DNA of 64,000 nt. Origin: Penelope pileata (taxonomy: Eukaryota; Chordata; Aves; Galliformes; Cracidae). Below the pieces are notes generated by a model. That model was given only the letters and a program-made list of their open reading frames with translations, had not been told where the DNA came from and did no database searches. Location: NCBI GenBank assembly GCA_013396635.1, contig WBMW01005650.1, positions 4,109,647-4,173,646 on the forward strand. Reading direction: 5' to 3'. The position numbers and the translations under genes were made by a program. Shown piece by piece: positions 47,331-59,225 of this stretch (position 1 is its first letter; every line of letters starts with the position of its first letter).

Positions 47331-50300
47331 ATAATCTTAGTAGTTTTGCCTCATGGAGATCCCTACATGCCCTCACAATATTCTGTGAAGTTCATTTATT
47401 ACAATCCTGTAAAATATCAAGCACTAACACACTGGTTCCAATTAAATCTCTGCTTAAAGGCAAATCTTTCCATTCACTTTCCATGTTTCTTGCTCTTTCT
47501 TTCACTTCTTCTCTTACAAACAGAAAATAAACCATTCATTGTTATTGAATGAAACTCTTCTATGCACACTGACATTGCAGCAGTACCTGTAAATGATTTA
47601 AAGATACTTAATATATTTTACTGTGTGCAGTGCCATGGAGCCTTGAAATTTACATATTAGTGTAATGCAAATAAACAGTAATATATACCTATGATTAAAA
47701 TTGAATCAGCAAACAGTGCATTATACAACTGTAAAAAGAAAACGTGGTTTAGGTAGGAAAGAAGGACACAGGAAAACCCACCAGGAGACAAAGATAGGTG
47801 TACTTGAAGTCATAAAATTACCTTGTGTCAAAGAGAAGTAGCTCATCACTAATGCAATTGTGCTTTAATAATCGAGATGGCATCTACATGAGTCTCCGAG
47901 AAAAACAACTTTAAAAGACAAATGAAAACTTTTGAAGAGATGGGGTTTATTCTCTTAGCTATTTGTGCTGTGCATGAAGCTGAAATAATTGGACACATCA
48001 TTTCAAAACATTCAGTTTCTGCTTGAGTGGGTAGGAGGACCTCCTGCAGTTCAGGGTAACCCACAGTCTGTTCTGGGGACCTTGAAAATTCACCAGGTGG
48101 TCCCCTGAGAACAATCCCATGCCATCTGATCTCCTAGTTCTTTTCTACTCCAAATTCATACAGTCTGTCAAGGTTGTCAATATGAAAGCCATTTAGATGC
48201 TGTCTTGTTTTGCATTTTCTACTCCAAAACATTCCAGAAATGAATCCACTATCTCCAAACAGAGAATTGGTATGAGAATTGGTCAGGACTTCATTTTGAA
48301 TTTTATTATGGATTTATCAAGTAAAAAGAACAGGAATGAAAAAGAATAAAATATTTTATTTCCCTGTCCTCTACCTAGTCTGAATGACAGTTCTTTTGAG
48401 GTCAGTATTGCTTAAGCCTGTAAAATGAAAGTGCTACGAATCACAATCAAATAACCGTCAGGCACCTTATTAAATTTCATTCAATTCCATACAAAGTCTT
48501 AAGGGACCAATGCTATCTTCCAATTTAGACAAAGATTAAATAAAAGCTGATCAAAGATTTATAGAATTCTAAAGTTATACTAAACACAATGTGCTATGCC
48601 TGGAAAGCTTTCTCTGCTACAATGGAGTTAGAAGCGGCCTGCTTTAATGGTTTTTTACAGAAGTACTTCTTTTCACTGGAGGAAAAAAATTAGCAATTTA
48701 TAACCATCTCACCTAACTAGAATTTCATAATTCACAGTCTAAATCAAGTTTACACTGGCACTAGGATTCATATTGTTGGCCAGATAGAATAAAATATAAT
48801 AACAATGTCAACAAAAGCAGAAGCATTATTTTCCTTTTTTTCTTTTTCCAGAAAAAAAAGGAAGTCAAAATTTTATTTTTGGTGAGTCTCAAGACTAGCA
48901 ATTCTCAGCCTATCTGCTGTCAAAGAAATCTACAGGTAAGCTAAGAAGGCCTCCTAACTGCAGTTAAGTAGTTACAGTAGTTATTATTTTCACCACTATA
49001 ATATACTTGGCTTCTATTCATCTATAGTAATAAACTACATGCAATCATCACTGTACTCTATTAAAAACATTAATAGGATAGTAGAAGAAAGTAGGAAGTA
49101 GAAGAAAATGAAGCAATGAGAACAGCATGGATCATGAACATGACTAAGTTACTTGATTTTTTTATTATTATTATTTTATTATTTTTTTTTTTAACTGCTG
49201 CTGATGGAAATAAACTCCTAGGGAGAACAACAAACAAAAGAGTCTGTCTTACACATTTGAAGAGAAAGCTCTTAAAATTTTGTTTTCAAGGCAAGCAGAT
49301 TCATTACAAACCGTGCTTTATAGAAGGCTCCAGTGTTCACCTACAACAGAAATCATACATCTCAAAGAAAGACTTCAGCCTACAGCTCAGGAAAAAATGC
49401 ATGACTCCAAATATGAATTCAAAATTCTGTGGCAGAACCTTCTGAGAGCCAACATATAATCATAGCAGACACTCATTTCTGAAAAGGTTTTAATTATACA
49501 TAACAGCATATTTTCACTGTTTAGTATAGGTGGTCTACTTCCTTCTGTCTGGGCTCTTTGCAACCTTGAAGACCTGCAGAATCCTTTTTTATTGAGGTGA
49601 TGTTCCACTGTCAGTGACTAAGTGTGCCTTGGAAATGCGGATCTATGATTATTGAAAAGCTAAACACAAGACAAAGACAAAACTCAGATCCTTCCATACC
49701 TTCATGACACTGGTGCAGCTTCACTGACCTCAAACTGTGAAAGCAAAGGCAAAATCCGCAGCACAAATGCCAAACAACAGTACTTGCAAATCCTACAAGC
49801 TGTGGTATTTTAAAATCACTTTCAGAGCTCCAAAAGAATATGAAGCAAGATATCAACTAAGCCAGCTTAATGTTAGCAGCATGCACAGTGTCCTGTATTT
49901 ATAAATATAAAAAAATAGCATCAAATTGTCAGTGTTGTCAAAGACAGCATTTGCACCTGTAGTTCACATATAAGGTTATACTGTTATACACAATAAACCT
50001 AAAGTGAGCTCCAGTGAATGCAATTCATAAATGCCAGCCACAAGGAAAAAGACAATTAAGTGGTTTATGATAAACATGCTTACTTTTACTAACTATTTCG
50101 AACTGAAATCTTTTCATCTCTACTCAGTAAATTATGGACAATTAAGCCAATTCCCTTTTGCCATGCACTTTAGAAAGAAGATGCAAATTAAACTGAAATG
50201 GAAAGAATCATTGCCTGCAGATCACAACTTCAGTGCTGGTATGACTAATGCCTTCTGAATTAAAATATGAGACTTACGAAGAATTCTGAAGGGGCAAGGT

Positions 50301-51657
50301 AACTACACAGAGCTAGATTAAACAGCAGTTAACAGGCTTTCTTGTATATAATTTCAAACAATCACACTGGCCACTTTTTTATGATTAACAGAGATCAAGA
50401 TTAGCAGTCTAAAACGAGGAGCAGCAAAAACGAACTGAAGTGAAAACACATTTATATGTCCGTCATTTATCTGCCAAAGATTTTCTTTCCATATCCCCTC
50501 CTTTAAAAAATAACCTTCTCCCTAACATAAAGCATGTGAATTGTAAGTAATTCTGAAAGATGGAGATTTCTAACTGTCAGAGCCACAGAAATCTATAAGC
50601 CTTTCCAATGGGATTTGTGTCTGAGGGAGGAGCTCCATCTGAATTCAGTACACTGGAGTGGCTTAATATTCCTTTTTTTAGAATATCACCAAGGAAACAA
50701 TTAGAGACAAATAGAAATGAGACAAAAATTGGAAAATCCATCTTCCAGATTGTTAAGAGCCATCTTAAAAGCTAGAGCAAAAACAAATACAACAACCAAA
50801 GTCTCACAAAAAGCATGACATTTGCAAGGTGGACATCTGGATTCAAAACATACATGCCATGGTTTCCTTTATTCTGCGGAATGAGGGATGAAGTTCTGTT
50901 ACCTGGGCCTGACATAGGTAGTGTTTCATCTCATCATACTTTCTTGTCTGTGAGAAAAAAAATTGAAAGGAAGGAAGATTCCTAAATTCCCCCTTCTATT
51001 GTCCCTTGGCCTCAGGTTAAATGAGGGTTGTTACCACCCAACACCAGGAGAGAAGAGTTCAGAAACTCCCATTTATATTACAAAAAAAACTTATCACTGC
51101 ACTCAGTAGCCAAATAAATGATATACAGAGAAAAGATACAGCGAAAGGTCCTGCTTCTCTTTATCAGCTGGCATCTTTCCTAGGAAAGCTGACTTTAGTT
51201 TCACCTATCACGCTCCTGGCATATTCTTTTATAACATACCTAACAGTATTTGGATGGGGTAAGTTGGTAGAGGAAGGACCAGGGATACAATACTAATGGT
51301 AGATTAATTCTACTTCGGCCTAATTCAGAGACAATGCATAAAGCATTTGCTTTCAGCTGTGTCGCTTGTCATGAACCCATCTGCTCTGTTACTGTTGTTA
51401 GTGCTTTTCTTTTTGAATAAGTGTCATTTTACCACGTCATTTCCCAGTTCCTATCTCAGCTCCAGAAACCAGTAGAGCCATACTCTGAAACCTTTACATG
51501 CTTAATGTTTAACCCTGCTATATATAACCTCAGTCAGAGTTTCTGGAACATTCAGATGGCAATGCTAGGAATCTAATGAAGCAGGCAAAATCAGTCTGAA
51601 AATGCGCTCGTGGTTTCATATGTGGACAGGCAGGATTAACCACAGTTAAACAGTAGG
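47331..51657. other. AT-rich noncoding DNA, no gene seen
   Basis: Frames up to 109 codons (49116-49445) begin in or near the T-rich simple repeat and are unrecognisable. The 91-codon frame at 51021-51296 also resembles nothing I know. A TTTATTATT simple repeat occupies 49156-49192. No RNA gene is seen. Confidence 0.6.
49156..49192. repeat. T-rich simple repeat
   Basis: (TTA)n and poly-T run, low-complexity, with no recognisable parent element. Confidence 0.85.
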
Positions 51658-51765
51658 GGTCAGACTCTGATGGAGTGATCTTTCTTTGTTTCATTAACAA
51701 TGCCCACTATTAGATGTGCATATACCTCGAAATTAAGTCAATGGAATCCACGTGGAAAAGTTGGG
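51658..51765. repeat. Possible palindromic relic
   Basis: GGGTCAGACTCTGATGGAGT at 51658-51677 and AAATTAAGTCAATGGAATCCACG at 51730-51752 correspond to an end and the centre of the sauropsid palindromic repeat type. The intervening part is not recognisable, so this is a weak call. Confidence 0.3.
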
Positions 51766-54695
51766 ATTAAATCTTTAGTCAAATTAATAGCCTAGCACCC
51801 CATTAAATCATCTGTGTTCTCAACATATGTTTTCTTATGGCTACTGAATTTCTGAGCTCCCACAAACAACTTCTATTTCTCTTCACTTTGGGAAGTATTT
51901 CATATTTTTGATGAGGATTTTGTAGTTAGAATTAAACATTGTCAGGAAAAATATCTGAAATGGAAATTAAAGTGTATAAACAACATGTTAATGTCCATTA
52001 GGAAAATAAACTTAGTCTTGAAACTTGTAGATGACAACACATTTGATAAAAGACTTAAGAACTGTTCTGTGATTTTCTGTCCAAAGTTATTTGAACTATA
52101 TTGTAAAAAGCGTATGATGAATTTCTAAGTTATTTTTGATGAACCGACAGAAGCTGTTGCGTTGCCCTAAAAGAATAGCAAATGCATTGCAGTCGAAAGC
52201 CTTTTGGGTTTAAACACATTGCCACTATGTTTTTGCTCTCCTGCTTGAAAGCAAAGTTGATTATTTTTCATTTAGCTATTTATAACCAGTAAAACCAGTT
52301 GTAGCAACACACACATTCTATAAATCATTCACATTTTGAAAACAGACTCTGAAATTTTCTAAAAAACAGTTTGAAATCTGTGGAAAGACCTGTTTTCCAG
52401 CAGCTGCTGAGTACTAGACATGATTGAGCTATTTTATTCCTTCTTTGAAAAGTTTAACTTTATATGATAGCTCAGCAATTATTTTCAAATGAAACTTCTA
52501 TTCTCTGAATATTTTGCTTTATTCCTACATCAATATTTCTGTACTCAGGGAGCTTTCTCTTAATGGAAGTCCTGCTTTCTGCATAGAAATGAAACTTTTG
52601 AATCCCTATTCACAAAATAAAAGCTTATGCACAGCATCAAAAATTCCAAGAACCAAAGAATGTTTAATAGAAAATGGCATCTATAACGGACAAAGAAGCC
52701 AAGACAGTCTCTTGGTAGCTAAAACATGTGACAGACCCATGGGCAGCTTCAAAGCTGCTATGATGATGCATCTGCCAAGCAGCCAGCTGCTCCTGCTAGA
52801 CAATTTTTTTTGTGACTTGGCATTTAGGTCTTGTGCTTGCCATTCAAAAGCAACAGAAGGAGTCACAGGATATAGAACGGCTGCTATTCCTTCATAAAAC
52901 ATCTGTAAAAATCCTTGGGGAGCTAGTGGGTGCTGCGGAAAGCAACATTTTTGCTCTGAAATTCGGATGCAGTAATTTGTAGGGGGAACCCAAACTTAAA
53001 AAGAGTTTTATCATAAGAACTCCTTTGTCATCTTCTTGAAGTTTTTGAAGGATCATGTATCGCCAGCTTTATATTTTATGCCATTCTATACAATATTAAA
53101 GTAAATTCACAATTTTCTATTACATTCTGTAACATGATTCCCAGAAGTTAACCTCCTCTCTCAAACCTTAAATAATTTTATACAATAAAAATAAGCTTGA
53201 GTTGATTACTTAACTCTAATTGGTTGCAGGCTTACATATCCCTTCTTTTTTTTAGGTGTTTATTAGAAGTCAATAAATTGCTGTTCATCCTCTAAATTTA
53301 AGAGTAGCAGGAACCATCATGATGGAAACATCTGGTGTTCATGCTACAGCATGGATCATCAAGCTTAAAAGCCCATAGAGCAGTGATTAGAATGTCTCAG
53401 TTTCATTTCCAGCCAGGTTTGTTCCATGGCAAGTAGCAGTGAGATGAACAGAACAGCACCTACTCCTTCTTGCAACTGCCTCTATCCAAGCAATTACTTC
53501 ATATTCATTCACTGAGCTAGTTTCTGTGTCTAAAGGGCAGTCCAGCATCAGTTTATTTGAATCACTCATATCATATCATATCCAGGAATATGGCAACATT
53601 TAAACAAGGTACATGATTAAAAGATAGCGAGAACCAAGCATTATGAATTAATGAGTAGAATGAAAAGATTTGGGGACATTGGTCATCCAGAAATATCAAT
53701 TATAAACTTATGTGAAGTATTGAAAATGATCACATTTACTGACATCCTATGTTCTTTCAGTGAAAAACTGGAAAACAAACAAACAAACAAAAGCCCCGAG
53801 GGAAATATATATATATTTTTTCCCTAAATATGAAAATTCTTGATTAAGATTTTTGGGAAAAAAAACAAACAAAAAACCACCTGTTCATAATCACACATAG
53901 GAAATGGCAGAGTTATGAAAGCTAATATTTGGTCTTAATGTAGTGTTGTTATACTGCAGTAATTCAGATGAACAACCGACAATCTTTAGCTTGTAGAAAT
54001 CTGCATAAGGCTCTAAAGAAAAACTAAAGAAAACATGAGAAGATGATGATCAAAAATACACTGACATTCATTGGCTTTGTTATATCACCTGTGGATTCCA
54101 TCAAAAGACAAAGGCAAACTGAAAATTACTAGTTTTATGTATGTAGTGCATATATTTCTTCTAATAGATGTTGTGGTAATTAGATATTCCAGCAGTTGTA
54201 GAAATATTTTAACTTGTAGACCTAGGCTAACATACTGTCTTCTTTTTTCTTCAACCAGAACATAAATTTTGTTTACAGAGAGGGAGCAGTGCTGCACTTT
54301 TAATACCCATACTTATCAACCTAATACCATTACAAGTGGATTCCACTGGAAAACAAGAGATAAGAAAACACCTGGGAGGCAGACAGTCCTGACCAAGTGG
54401 GTTGCTCAGGCTGCTAGGTCTTCAAATTAGTTTACATCAATTCTGTAAGATGCCATTTAGAAGGTAAGTCCTTTGAGTTGTCATCTCAGTCACTATAGCC
54501 AAAACAAATCTCAAAGTTCCACTACAGTAGACATTTTCCTATTGTTGAATCTGCTATGGCTGCTGCAGCTGAAAAGATGTGTTGAAAGGAACGTGACACC
54601 TGGCATGTTTCAAGTCTGCATTATCTCATTGCCAGAAAGACTGCATAGAAACCCTGAAATACTTGCACTTCACAAATACACTGAATGGTAAGTTT
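51766..54695. other. AT-rich noncoding DNA with simple repeats, no gene seen
   Basis: The 127-codon frame at 52514-52897 has no recognisable domain, and a 73-codon minus-strand frame overlaps it. An (AAAC)n microsatellite (53772-53791) and an (AT)n run (53804-53816) lie close together. No gene is supported. Confidence 0.6.
53772..53816. repeat. (AAAC)n and (AT)n microsatellites
   Basis: About four to five AAAC units followed, after a short GC-richer spacer, by an AT dinucleotide run. Confidence 0.9.
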
Positions 54696-54715
54696 AAAAA
54701 AAAAAAAAAAAAAAA
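54696..54715. repeat. Poly-A tract (20)
   Basis: Twenty consecutive A. No polyadenylation signal or coding remnant is recognisable just upstream, so it is not supported as the tail of a processed pseudogene. Confidence 0.95.
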
Positions 54716-57700
54716 GCAGCAGCTTAAGAATCAGTTCTAAAGCAAACTAACACATCAGAAGTATGATCCTTAACAGCAGAGAAGAGGCAGCAGTTAAGAC
54801 AACAAGCCAAATTACGTAAAAAATGATTGAAGATTGGTATAAAAAACAAAAAGAATCCCATTCTTGTATTATAGCATTTTTCTAATCCTTCGGATTTTTG
54901 CTATATGGTTTGAAAGAAATGACATAGACCAATAGATAAGGAACTGTGCACTTCAGCTGTGGATATGTATGTCGTGGTAATGAGAATGTCTGGTGAATCT
55001 ATTTGTGTTCTGAGGTCTGAATTTATGGGAAGTTGTTACATTCATTGAAATCACGAAGGGGAAATAGTAGTAAAAAATTGCTATGACTGCAACAAAAAGT
55101 TTGCAAGAAGGGCAAATGAGTCCCTCTGGAAGTTGCTCAGATTAAGTTGCTCTCATTTTGTGGAGTAGCAACTCGTTAACAAATAAAACTTTATTATTGT
55201 GAGTACGGTAGTTTGCTGTTCTGTGCCTTGCAAATTTCCTGATTTCTTCTGACTTTCAGTTCTGAAATACACATTGTCAAGAACTAAAATGATTAAAGTA
55301 TGTAATCTGTTTATTCAGATCATACATTGCAAACTATTTTATTTCATATGTATCTACCATAAAGTGTTTCCAACAAACTCACTAAACAAAAAATGATCTC
55401 TCAGATAAAGGAAAAACATCCTTACCTTCTCTTGACACCTGTCTGCAGCCTCAATATTGATAAACTGCTATAAAAAAAATTACCTAATTGTCTGGCATTT
55501 TAGCCATATCCATCATAAAGACAGGTGCATTCTTAAAAGCACTGCATTTTGATATGTAAAACCTCTGACTTGTACTTCGAAAAACTCTGCAGTTTAACAG
55601 GACTGTGATAAACATGTGCATGGGTTAATAAGAGAAATTGGCTCAGGACACACCTTTACCTCAGCCTCTGACTTCATAATCTGTTTCCCAGGAGCTTCAA
55701 ACAGTGTAATTAAATATGTTCACATTAGAACTAAGCCTGTTATTACCAGCTAAATATCTGGCTCAATTTGCCTATGTAGCCTCCTCACGTTTTATCTATC
55801 TTTTGGGATACATGACAAATACAGATGTCCTGCATGAGAAAAAGTATAGACGATCCAATACACCAACACTGTCAATATTGGCTACAGCTTACTAATTATC
55901 TTGAGAAAACTGAATGAGCTAATTAGCAGGGCACACAAAATGGAATACCATCAGTCAGTCAATCAATGCTGGTTTCCACTAACTGAATGAGTAATTCCCA
56001 CACATTCTGGGTCACTGTCAACCTCTTGAGTTTTCCATTGGACTACCTTGATTTCTTGCCAAATCTTAAATTGCAATCACAAACTGAATGAACTGGTTCA
56101 ACTTACTACTTGTATTCCCATAGACCACTAGTGGTTACATTCTGAGAGCGCTAACTGCAGCGGTTGCTTCAGGCTGGTTTCTGTTTTCTTTACTGAGAAT
56201 AGCAAATGACAACTTAATTTCTCTAGGTCCCAAGAGACCACAGCTGTTGTTTCGACAAATACCCCTATTCAGGAAAGTATTTATTGTTGTATAAAACCCA
56301 CAGCCATAAAAGAACCCCGCCAAAGGCACAAGTGACCTAAGGAAACAGCTTAAAATAATGTCTAATCTTCATTGACTGGAGGAGCCCCAGTAAATTTTGA
56401 GCATAGTAAAGTAAATTTATGTGTACTGATATTAGATTCACTTTTCCTACTTACCTTTCTTGAATTCCTCCAAATCAGTCTGCTGACCCTCAGCATGCTG
56501 CCAGACCATAGGCTGCAAACCATTCTGTAGATAGGTAACACGAGAAAAATATCAAGCTTTAACACATCACACAGGCAACCTCCAATGAATATGCTCAAAT
56601 AAGCTTTCACTACATGGTTCACTGCCAAAACGTCAGCTCATTTACTTTAGTTCTTAAAGGCCTTAGAGGAACCCTTAAACTCTCAAAAGAGCTAAAAGAG
56701 TAAACACTGATTTTCAGTCACAGCCTTCACATTTTCACTGATAGCATGTAACTGCTTATGGTACTCTTTCAATACTAAAATTACAACAAATCCTGTACTG
56801 AAGACAAGGGAGAAAGATAAAATGTTTGGTGCACGAGTCTCGTCATTCTCTGATTTCAGGGTTTCCCCCTGTCTTAGTTTCTAACAGAAGTTACTTCTCT
56901 CACAGTGTCTGGTATGAAGCTATGTTTTGTTTNCATACAAGTAGTTTATTTCAGCTAATATCAACCTTTAACGCCCATGCAATGCAAAATCTCCCATGAC
57001 TTGTGCATTCAGACATCACAAGTAGCGTTTGGGAAATGAATCATTTCTATTAGTTTAGATAACTTCAACAAATTCAGTGGGAGAGAAAGATTGATCCATA
57101 CAAATATGGCTGGAACAAGAACGCACGATGAAGCATCTCTTATTGATTAGTAGATTTGCTCTAGTGTATGGTATTTTACAGCATCCTTAATCAAGCCTTC
57201 TCTAAAAGATTCCAGCAAGATTTAAAGAACTTCTTGATTTTGATGAATAGGCTGTCAAAAAAGGTTAGACATACAATGTTTATAACCATCAGCTGGAGCT
57301 AAAGTTCTTATTTCAGACACAGACGTAAGCCCAAATATGTTGTTAAAACAAAAAAAAAAACCAAAACACATGTACTCCCTAGCAAAATTATCTATTTGCT
57401 ATAAAAACATTGGCATTCTATTCTACTCTGAAAAAAGCTGTTACCACCATGAGGTGACTTCTGAGACAGTGTGTGCACTTTGCAGCCAGCTCATCACAAA
57501 TCTGTGCCTTTGTGAGCTATAACACAGATATATGCACCTCTGCAGCAAATACAAGCACTGGAAGTCATCTTAAATGCACTTTCCAACTTGATGTCTTCCT
57601 TTGGTGGCCATTTCAAAATTTCCAATTTAACATGGAAATGAATGGAAGCCTTAGGAAAGCCAAAGAGAAAAGCCTGAGATACAAGACCTCTCCTCCACCA

Positions 57701-58010
57701 AACACAATGAAATAAGGGACATTGCAACGTGATTCAGTGGGGGTAGAAAGTACATTGTGAATTAGTTGCTAATGTTCAGTTAGCAGTACAGAGATTCCAA
57801 ATGTCTGGCAGAACCTGGAATCAGATAACTTAAAGGTTGTGATTTTTCACTTACACTGTATCTTTCATTAAGGGGATAACTGCACATGATGCTGGCATAT
57901 ACCTTACAAACCTTTTCAATATGAATCTTGAGGGTTAAATACAAATTTTTTCAAATGCCTCAATGAAACAAAGATTACCTTCAAGTTTATAGCCTCTGTT
58001 TTCTGGTCAC
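54716..58010. other. AT-rich noncoding DNA, no gene seen
   Basis: Frames are 88 codons or fewer and unrecognisable. An ambiguous base lies at 56933, in otherwise unremarkable sequence. No element or RNA gene is seen. Confidence 0.6.
56933..56933. other. Ambiguous base (n)
   Basis: Single undetermined base in unique-looking AT-rich DNA. Confidence 0.95.
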
Positions 58011-58031
58011 TTTTTTTTTTTTTTTTTTTTT
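58011..58031. repeat. Poly-T tract (21)
   Basis: Twenty-one consecutive T. The complement shows no recognisable processed gene body upstream of the equivalent poly-A. Confidence 0.95.
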
Positions 58032-58756
58032 GGATTTGTTGGAGGAAAGTGAGACTCCAGTACAGAAAGCAAACATTAAGGCAATAAAATACCATCACTT
58101 CTTTTGTCCATAAGAGGTCTTTCATGTGGAACATCAAAAACGAGCTTTATCTTTTAATACCTACAGAAGGATTTCAGCTGGCCCAAGTGAACAGAATAAG
58201 CACTGCATCATTGGTATATTACATTTCTAAAGTATTAATCTTCTTTTGATTTAGAACTGATATCCACTCCATCCTTTATCCACTCATTCTGCAGGTGTAT
58301 GCTAAGCACGGAGCATGTAGGCTTGAAAAAGCACTGAAATGAAGCAGTGCTCAAAATAATGTGAATGCTTCTTATAAAGTGAGAGACTTGATTTATTAGA
58401 AATGGTTCAAACATTTTTCCTAATTATTGTGAGCAAAGTGCCTAACAAAACTAGAAAAATGTCTCTAGTTTGGACTCCACTGAGACTAATACTCATCCTT
58501 CACACTTCAAAGGGCAAAGTTGGGTAGGAAAGAAGACAGAGCACTGGATTTAGTCTTGGTCACAACACTAAAAAGGACCATTTAATGTTAGTATGAGAGC
58601 CGTGGCTATGTTTTTCAAATAAAATTGTAAATAAATCTTCAAGTTGTGTTGAAAAATCTTTCTATTACCTCATAACCATAATTCTCTTCAAATCCTAAGA
58701 GTCAGAGAGATTTAGAAATATATGAAACGTTTCCCCCAGTACTGCAAGGAAGTTGT
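58032..58756. other. AT-rich noncoding DNA, no gene seen
   Basis: Nothing supportable is seen in this stretch. Confidence 0.6.
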
Positions 58757-58870
58757 GCTCCCATTTTTGATAGATAAAACGAGGTATAGAGTCAAGATAA
58801 ATTTCTGGCAGCGTATCTAAATCATGTTTGGGTATGTGAGGGTGTGAGTCATACTGCCGACCTTCAGATT
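58757..58870 (-). mobile_element. Possible MIR-like SINE core
   Basis: CTCCCATTTTTGATAGATAA, then ACGAGGTATAGAGTCAAGAT and TTCTGGCAGCG follow the complement of a MIR-type core (CCCATTTTACAGATGAGG...GAGGCACAGAG...AGTGGCAGAGC order). Similarity is modest and based on order more than on identity. Confidence 0.4.
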
Positions 58871-59187
58871 TCTAAAAGAGAGATGTCTAAAGTTGACACC
58901 CAGAACTGTAGATTTAGTTCACAGATAACAATCTTGGTCTGTCTAAGCATAACCTGCATCTGCCAGTTTTAACTTCTGTCTTTTGAGCCTTTTTTGCCAT
59001 GTCTGACAACTTACCCATTCAATGTAATGTCTATGCCAAAGCCCATTCTGGGTTGCCTTATTCTCTGCATATTTGTCAGGGTTATGCATTGTATTCTAGA
59101 AGCCAATAAAGCACCAATGTCCCTTTGGAGATCTGGCTCAGAATGATTTGCCAACAGGCGCAACCCAAGCCATTGTTAGCACCTGAA

Positions 59188-59225
59188 TTAGGATTTCAGG
59201 AGACCTGGCTTCCAGTCCAAAGCAC
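59188..59225 (+). mobile_element. Possible SINE head fragment
   Basis: AGGATTTCAGGAGACCTGGC followed by TTCCAGTCC resembles the tRNA-derived part of MIR-like SINEs of sauropsids (CAGGAGACCTGGGTTC type). Only about 38 bases are recognisable. Confidence 0.35.

Noticed and set aside
52514..52897. 127-codon plus-strand open frame
   Set aside because: No family resemblance, an overlapping opposite-strand frame, and no splice or promoter context.
54661..54716. Processed pseudogene tail at a 20-A tract
   Set aside because: No AATAAA at the proper distance and no gene body recognisable upstream.
58011..58140. Reverse-strand retrocopy tail at a 21-T tract
   Set aside because: The complement shows no recognisable coding remnant or polyadenylation signal near the tract.
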